Below, one piece after another: positions 59,710-64,000 of a stretch of 64,000 nt of DNA. The first letter of the stretch is position 1. Each line of letters begins with the position of its first letter. Location: NCBI RefSeq assembly GCF_900105905.1, contig NZ_FNSV01000005.1:7564001-7628000 (forward strand), written 5' to 3'. A model generated the notes under the pieces. It made no database searches. It was not told where the DNA came from and saw only the letters and a list, made by a program, of their open reading frames with translations. This DNA comes from Rhodococcus koreensis (lineage in GTDB: Bacteria > Actinomycetota > Actinomycetes > Mycobacteriales > Mycobacteriaceae). A program made the position numbers and the translations under genes.

Positions 59710-59759
59710 CGCCCGTGCGCCTTTTTGGTTGCTCCCACAACCAGAAAGGCGCACGGGCG
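59710..59759. repeat. long intergenic hairpin, family A copy 3
   Basis: Arms CGCCCGTGCGCCTTTTTGGT and its near-perfect complement (one T-G pair). The right arm is followed by GCGAAGCGC as at 40.4 kb. It lies between converging genes, a probable bidirectional terminator. Confidence 0.87.
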
Positions 59760-59767
59760 CGAAGCGC

Positions 59768-60181
59768 CTAGGCCGTCAGCCGCCGGTGCAGCTCCCAGGC
59801 ATTGCGCTCCACGCGGTTGGATTCGAGCATCCCGTCGGCGCGCACGTTCCACACGGCGGTGCCGATCAGGTGGATGGGCTGCCCGTCGGGTTCGGTGCCC
59901 ATGAATCCGCGATTGTGGCCGGTCATCTCCCACAGCGACGCGACGCGGGAGCCGTCCGCGTTCTGGAACGTTTCGACGGGGATGAACTCCAGATCCTCGA
60001 CGGTGGACTGGAACTTCAGCACCCATTCCTTGAAGTCGGCCCGGCCGCGGATCGTCTCTCCGCCGCTGACGATGACGAAATCGTCGACGACGAGCTCGTC
60101 GATCGCGTGGGGGTCTTGGGGTGACTGCCACACCCGGGCCCAGAAATTCTCGACTGCGTGAACTCCGTGTTGATGGGACAT
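59768..60181 (-). CDS. NTF2-like / SnoaL-type protein
   Basis: 137 residues from ATG 60181. FWARVWQSPQDPHAIDELVV then DDFVIVSGGETIRGRADFKE and VASLWEMTGHNRGFMGTEPD, GTAVWNVRADGML are typical of ketosteroid-isomerase-like SnoaL proteins. An in-frame extension to 60352 crosses the operator and is not used. A CTTGG-N5-CCAAG palindrome lies 20 bases upstream, like the one before the HxlR gene. Confidence 0.8.
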   Translation of the reverse strand: MSHQHGVHAVENFWARVWQSPQDPHAIDELVVDDFVIVSGGETIRGRADFKEWVLKFQSTVEDLEFIPVETFQNADGSRVASLWEMTGHNRGFMGTEPDGQPIHLIGTAVWNVRADGMLESNRVERNAWELHRRLTA

Positions 60182-60201
60182 GCGTTCTTGCCTCTCTCTG
60201 G

Positions 60202-60216
60202 CTTGGATTTTCCAAG
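60202..60216. promoter_or_regulatory. predicted HxlR operator 1 (CTTGG-N5-CCAAG)
   Basis: CTTGGATTTTCCAAG lies 21-35 bases upstream of the NTF2-like start. The second copy of the pattern is at 60761, before the HxlR-type regulator itself. Confidence 0.55.
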
Positions 60217-60272
60217 TTAGCATGGGTATGACGAGGTCGAGCCGTCGTTTTCTCACGATGTGGCCGGCTTCG

Positions 60273-60737
60273 TCAGTCGCCCGTGGGCGCCGGTTCTCCT
60301 CGCTGCACGTGCAGAGTCGATGCGGACACGCGTCGGCCGTCGTCGGTGACAAAGGCCAGGGACACGGCCTCGCCGGTGGTCTCGTCCGAGTATTCGGGGG
60401 AGGTGCTCCCCGGACGCGGCAGGTGGTCGCGACCGAACTGGCCCAGCGCCCCGATCACGACATGCAACTGCCTGCCCTTCTCGGTCAGCACATACTCCTG
60501 ACGTTCCCGCGACCCCGCCTGGCGATACGCGCGGCGCTCGAGAATTCCCTCGTCGACGAGCAACGCCAGCCGGGCGGTGAGCACATCGGACGCCACACCG
60601 AGACTGCGCGTGAACTCCGAGAATCGGCTGTGACCCCAGAACGCGTCACGGACGATGAGCAGCGTCCACCGGTCGCCCAGGACCTCGAGCGCACGCGCGA
60701 TGGAACAGCGGGCAGGCGTGGCCGGGGACGGGCTCAT
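60273..60737 (-). CDS. HxlR-family transcriptional regulator
   Basis: 154 residues. The start is typical (TPARCSIARALEVLGDRWTL LIVRDAFWG), with the conserved Cys near residue 11. FSEFTRSLGVASDVLTARLA and RRAYRQAGSRERQEYVLTEK (wing) follow. It probably represses itself and the NTF2-like gene 91 bases downstream on the same strand, through the two matching palindromes. Confidence 0.88.
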   Translation of the reverse strand: MSPSPATPARCSIARALEVLGDRWTLLIVRDAFWGHSRFSEFTRSLGVASDVLTARLALLVDEGILERRAYRQAGSRERQEYVLTEKGRQLHVVIGALGQFGRDHLPRPGSTSPEYSDETTGEAVSLAFVTDDGRRVSASTLHVQRGEPAPTGD

Positions 60738-60760
60738 ACGACGAGAATAGTCGCGCCAGG

Positions 60761-60775
60761 CTTGGCGGGTCCAAG
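60761..60775. promoter_or_regulatory. predicted HxlR operator 2 (CTTGG-N5-CCAAG)
   Basis: CTTGGCGGGTCCAAG, 24-38 bases upstream of the HxlR start, in position for autoregulation. Confidence 0.55.
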
Positions 60776-60789
60776 TCAGCAGCTGCGCC

Positions 60790-60837
60790 GCCCGTGCGCG
60801 GCGAACGAGTGCAGGGACTCGCTAACCACGCACGGGC
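60790..60837. repeat. two-level intergenic hairpin, family B copy 2
   Basis: Outer arms GCCCGTGCG/CGCACGGGC are shared with family A. The inner AACGAGTGCAGGGACTCG matches the copy at 46569. GCGCGGAGCGC follows, then the end of the TetR gene. Confidence 0.75.
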
Positions 60838-60847
60838 GCGGAGCGCC

Positions 60848-61423
60848 TCACGCCCGCATCCCGATGATGACGGCGTCGAGGAACTCGTCCGCGATCTCCT
60901 CGGGCGTCTCCGCGCCCGCGGGGGTGATCCACAGGTAGCTGTAGTTGAACATGCCCAGCAGGCCCTTCACCATCAGCCGCGGGAGCACGCGGAAATGCCC
61001 GTCGCGAATGCCCTGTTCCAACGCGTTCCGCCAATGCGATTCGTAGCGTTCACGTTCGACGATGATGCGATCACGACGCTCGTCCGTCAGCGCGTGGTAC
61101 TCGCGGAAGAAGACCGTCCACTCCGCGCGGTGTTCGGCGATGTTGCGCATCAGCGCCCGGGCGAGGCCGCGCAGTCGCTTCTCCGGATCGGCCTCCGACA
61201 GCGCGAGTTCGTCGGCGACCGTGTTCATCTGGGCGAGTTGCCTGCTGCTGATCTCGTAGAGGACGGCCTCCTTGCTGCCGATGTAGTGGTACAGCGCCCC
61301 GCGGCCGAGCCCGACCGCCGTGCCCAGGTCGGCGATGCCGGTGCCGTGGTACCCCGATTTCGCGAACAATTCGGCGGCCACCTGCAGGACCCGGTCCCGG
61401 TTGGCGTCGTACTTGTCGCTCAT
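60848..61423 (-). CDS. TetR-family regulator
   Basis: 191 residues. The HTH is VLQVAAELFAKSGYHGTGIA then DLGTAVGLGRGALYHYIGSK. The C-terminal ligand domain contains GIRDGHFRVLPRLMVKGLLG and is of the FadR/KstR2-like kind. It sits downstream of, and parallel to, an acyl-CoA dehydrogenase and FabG group. It is therefore probably their repressor, responding to an acyl-CoA. Confidence 0.88.
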   Translation of the reverse strand: MSDKYDANRDRVLQVAAELFAKSGYHGTGIADLGTAVGLGRGALYHYIGSKEAVLYEISSRQLAQMNTVADELALSEADPEKRLRGLARALMRNIAEHRAEWTVFFREYHALTDERRDRIIVERERYESHWRNALEQGIRDGHFRVLPRLMVKGLLGMFNYSYLWITPAGAETPEEIADEFLDAVIIGMRA

Positions 61424-61463
61424 CGAAGGGCCCCTTTGTCTCCCGGCGGTCGAAGGTGTGAGT

Positions 61464-61976
61464 CTAGACGGCCCGGATCACGGGTTCGGCGCGGCCGGGT
61501 CTGTGATCCGAGTGCGTGCGACGTGCACGATCAGGGCCTGCCCCTGGCTGCCGCCCCGCACAGCGCCGCCGCGCCGATGCCGCCCTCACCCGATCCGAGT
61601 GGACGCCGAGGCGGACGGCCGTCGACTTCCGCGTGACCACGACGGCGCAGGCACCGTCGGCCCAGCCGTCCTGAGCCTCCCGCGTGATGCCGTACCCGGG
61701 ATTTCCGGCCTCGGTCAGCGCCCCCATCGACAACCCGGTGAAGGCATCGCGGAGGCCGTCGAACGCGAGGTGATCGATCAGGACCGCGTCGCCGCACGCG
61801 ATCATTCGGTGCGCCGGCGTGATCGCGTCGATTCCCGACAGGCACATCCCGACTGCAGCGCACCGCCGATCGTGTCGCCGCCCAGTTCCTCGGCGGTGAG
61901 ACCCGACAGATCCCATGAAGCGTCCGAACGGGGTTCGTGCCCCCGCCACGAGGACGGTGGGGTCTGAGTTCGTCAT
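61464..61976 (-). pseudogene. decayed acetyl-CoA acetyltransferase (thiolase)
   Basis: From ATG 61976 (GAAGGAG upstream) the frame gives VLVAGARTPFGRFMGS. It must then shift to LSGLTAEELGGDTIGGALQS, and shift again to MCLSGIDAITPAHRMIACGD and AGNPGYGITREAQDGWA. These are thiolase landmarks, but far too close together: several hundred residues, including the nucleophile-to-His region, are gone. At least two frameshifts and deletions make it non-functional. It follows the acyl-CoA dehydrogenase gene. Confidence 0.75.
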
Positions 61977-62044
61977 TGTCATCTCCTTCGAGGGCGGCGC
62001 CGACCCGCAGCCGAGCCCCGGCTGCAGGTCGGCGGATGGCCGGG

Positions 62045-63232
62045 TCAGGGTCGACGCGAGGTCTCGAATGCGTCGGAGAACGCGTACCCGTCGAGCAGTC
62101 GTCCCGCCGCCACCAGGTACTGGATCGTCGGCGTGCCCTCCTCGAGCCAATTGAGGCGGGCGTCCCGGTACAGGCGCTCGATCGGATGCGCACGCGTGTA
62201 ACCGATGCCGCCATGGACGAGCAGCGCCCGGTCGGTAACCCGCCCGACTGCCTCGAGGCCGAACAGCTTGCACATACTGGCCTCGGCCGGAATCCGTTCG
62301 CCCGCATCCCACTTCCTCGCCGCGTCCGCCAGGATGCCGCGCAGGGCGTAGACGTCGGTGGCCATCTCCGCCAGGTAGCGCTGGACCGCCTGCCGCGTGC
62401 CGATCGGCTTGCCGAACGTGACGCGGCTCTTGGCGTGGGCGATCGACAGTTCGAGGGCGCGCTCGGAGGTACCGAGCGAACTTGCCGCGATGAAGACCCG
62501 GCTGATCTCCAGGGCGCGTTCGAGATGCTCGTTGCCCTGCCCCTCGGCGCCGACGAGTGCGGTGGCGGGAACCCGGACGGAGTCGAGGGTGACGTGTCCG
62601 TGCTCGGTGCCCTTGCAGCCCATCGTCTCGGGCAGTGCCGCGATCGACAGGCCTTCGGTGTCGCGGGGAACGAGGAACGCGGAGACTTCGCGGTCGGTCG
62701 TCTTCGCGAACACGATGAAGTGAGACGCGATGTCCGAGTTGGTGATCAACCATTTCTCGCCGGTGATGACGTAGTCGTCGCCGTCTCGTACCGCGGTCGA
62801 GCCGAGGTCGGCTCCGGTCCCGAATCCCGGCTCCGTGAGCGCGAACGCGACCGAATTCCGGCCCGTCGCCGCGCCCGGAAGCACCGCCGCCTTCTGCTGC
62901 TCGTTCCCGATTTCGGAGAGCGCGTGGGCGAACGAGTTGTGCACGTGCACGATGACCCGCAGGCCGCCCTGCACCTTGGCGAACTCGGCGATGATCGGCA
63001 GGTACTGGGCGATCGAGAGTCCGCTGCCGCCGTACTCGCGGGGGACCAGCAGGCCGAGCGCGCCGATCCGGGTGAGGATCGGCATGACGATGTCGTGCGG
63101 AACCTGCTCGTCGTCCTCGATCAGCTGTTCCAGCGGATCGAGTTCGGACCAGATCGCTTCGAAGATGCGGTCCCGGAGGGTCAGGTACTCCGACTCCGGA
63201 ATTCCGGCCGAATGCGTGAGTGTCGCGGTCAT
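62045..63232 (-). CDS. acyl-CoA dehydrogenase
   Basis: 395 residues. Motifs: VPREYGGSGLSIAQYLPIIA, FALTEPGFGTGADLGSTAVR with DGDDYVITGEKWLITNSDIA (flavin and substrate loop), RVTFGKPIGTRQAVQRYLAE and LVHGGIGYTRAHPIERLYRD near the end, with the expected region for the catalytic base. It introduces the alpha-beta double bond in an acyl-CoA. It clusters with FabG, a thiolase remnant and TetR, a beta-oxidation-like group. Confidence 0.88.
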   Translation of the reverse strand: MTATLTHSAGIPESEYLTLRDRIFEAIWSELDPLEQLIEDDEQVPHDIVMPILTRIGALGLLVPREYGGSGLSIAQYLPIIAEFAKVQGGLRVIVHVHNSFAHALSEIGNEQQKAAVLPGAATGRNSVAFALTEPGFGTGADLGSTAVRDGDDYVITGEKWLITNSDIASHFIVFAKTTDREVSAFLVPRDTEGLSIAALPETMGCKGTEHGHVTLDSVRVPATALVGAEGQGNEHLERALEISRVFIAASSLGTSERALELSIAHAKSRVTFGKPIGTRQAVQRYLAEMATDVYALRGILADAARKWDAGERIPAEASMCKLFGLEAVGRVTDRALLVHGGIGYTRAHPIERLYRDARLNWLEEGTPTIQYLVAAGRLLDGYAFSDAFETSRRP

Positions 63233-63275
63233 GGTGTTTCTTCCCTTCGTTGTGGGTCGTCACAGTCGTGGTGTG

Positions 63276-64000
63276 TCACAGCGCCCAGCCTCCGTCGACG
63301 GTGAGAACGGAGCCGGTGCAGAACGTGGCGTCTTCGCTGAGGAAGACTGCGGCCTTGGCGATTTCGTCGACGGTGCCGAATCGGCCCAGGACGGTGTCCT
63401 GTTCGATGCGCCTGCGCGCGGATGCGGGCACCGCGTCGGTCATGTCGGTGGCGACGAAGCCGGGGGCCAGGATGTTGACCCGGATGCCGTCACGGGCGAC
63501 CTCCTTCGCGAGCGATCGCCCGAAGCCGACCATCGCCGATTTCGCGCTCGCGTAGGCGGTGTCGCCGGGGTGACCGATCACGCCGACGACCGACGACACC
63601 AGAACGATGCTCGGTGACGTGCCGTTCGCGAGGTGGGGTAGCGCGGCCCGGGCGAGGGCGACGGTGCCGCGGAGGTTCGTCTCGATCACGCTCCACCAGG
63701 CGTCCGGTTTCGTCGCGTTGAGCCGTCCGCCCGACCACTGACCCGCATTCAGGATCAGCGAATCGAGGCGTCCCCAATGGGAGACGACGTGCTCCACCGC
63801 GGAGGTCGCCGTGGTGTCGTCGTGCAGGTCGAAGTGGATCGGTAGTACCTGATCAGGGGCGTTCGCGGTGAGCTTCTCGGCTTCGTCACGGCCGGTTCGG
63901 TACGTGCAACCCACCCGGCAGCCGCGCTGGGTCAGGCCGATGGTGACGGCGGCCCCGATGCCGCGGGAGCCGCCGGACACCAGTGCGACGCGGAGATCCT
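63276..64000 (-). CDS. FabG-like SDR reductase, N-terminus cut by window edge
   Basis: The frame is open to the window end, where it reads DLRVALVSGGSRGIG, so only the first few residues are missing. Visible: the Gly motif, LILNAGQWSGG, VLVSSVVGVIGHPGDTAYAS with AKSAMVGFGRSLAKE (Tyr/Lys), VNILAPGFVATDMT and TGSVLTVDGGWAL. This is the 3-oxoacyl-ACP/3-hydroxyacyl-CoA reductase type. It is first in the run FabG, acyl-CoA dehydrogenase, thiolase remnant, TetR. Confidence 0.85.
   Translation of the reverse strand, partial: DLRVALVSGGSRGIGAAVTIGLTQRGCRVGCTYRTGRDEAEKLTANAPDQVLPIHFDLHDDTTATSAVEHVVSHWGRLDSLILNAGQWSGGRLNATKPDAWWSVIETNLRGTVALARAALPHLANGTSPSIVLVSSVVGVIGHPGDTAYASAKSAMVGFGRSLAKEVARDGIRVNILAPGFVATDMTDAVPASARRRIEQDTVLGRFGTVDEIAKAAVFLSEDATFCTGSVLTVDGGWAL

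Noticed and set aside
55095..60215. Very long open frame on the minus strand opposite the oxidoreductase and dehydrogenase genes
   Set aside because: It is antisense to two clearly coding genes with full domain content; its product is Gly/Val/Glu-rich with no motif. High GC makes such open antisense frames common.
1..64000. CRISPR arrays, tRNA or rRNA genes, integrase attachment sites
   Set aside because: I saw no regularly spaced direct repeats, no cloverleaf-like sequence and no integrase or resolvase gene. A covariance-model scan would be decisive.

Overview
The window reads as chromosomal or large-plasmid DNA of a high-GC actinobacterium, most likely Rhodococcus or a close relative. The evidence is the strong G/C third-position bias, GTG starts, many 4-base ATGA/GTGA gene overlaps, and typical families of that group: a mycofactocin-coupled SDR, an Rv0805-like phosphodiesterase, a LigB-type DNA ligase, DUF5709, NfeD/slipin and MddA. 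Genus is inferred from content only.

Layout. 0-3.8 kb is the edge of a defence island of visibly lower GC: the end of DISARM drmA, a whole drmB, then remnants of an HNH-type nuclease gene and of a small partner gene. 3.8-11.2 kb is a flavin module: RibBA coupled to a flavin reductase, an NTF2-like protein, a large STAND/LuxR regulator, a mycofactocin-type SDR and an acyl-CoA-dehydrogenase-fold monooxygenase. 11.4-13.7 kb holds a two-gene nuclease cassette: a GIY-YIG protein with a McrB-N-like C-terminal domain, translationally coupled to a tandem-repeat protein. The C-terminal motif of that partner recurs in the remnant at 3.3 kb. 14-21.9 kb is housekeeping: TM2, HugZ-like, NfeD/slipin, CpdA, PPK2, Stealth, DUF5709 and a thioesterase.

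21.9-34.4 kb is the most striking segment. It is one co-directional minus-strand run: SNF2/SWIM helicase, DUF2786 protein, then jetA-jetB-jetC-jetD of a Wadjet (anti-plasmid) system, with 4-base overlaps between the jet genes. jetC is split by a TnpB-only IS605/IS1341-like element of about 1289 bp. Joining its flanks restores an exact 1106-codon frame. jetA also carries a frameshift, so the Wadjet system looks inactivated twice. The end of the TnpB element abuts jetC sequence, so its predicted omega-RNA guide would match the uninterrupted jetC allele.

34.5-64 kb is mainly metabolism. It includes MddA, LigB, a DszA/NtaA-type monooxygenase, a fused FAD/Fe-S dehydrogenase, and a fumarate-reductase-like flavoprotein with its ferredoxin. 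An NCS1 permease faces a PucR regulator. There is an orphan lumazine synthase, and an Lrp-flanked pair of indolepyruvate ferredoxin oxidoreductase and amino-acid dehydrogenase. An HxlR gene sits with two matching CTTGG-N5-CCAAG palindromes. The last block is a TetR/acyl-CoA dehydrogenase/FabG group with a decayed thiolase. A membrane-anchored Mrr-like nuclease at 53 kb is a further defence candidate. Two families of long intergenic hairpins recur between 40 and 61 kb, mostly just after stop codons. No rRNA, tRNA or CRISPR array was seen.
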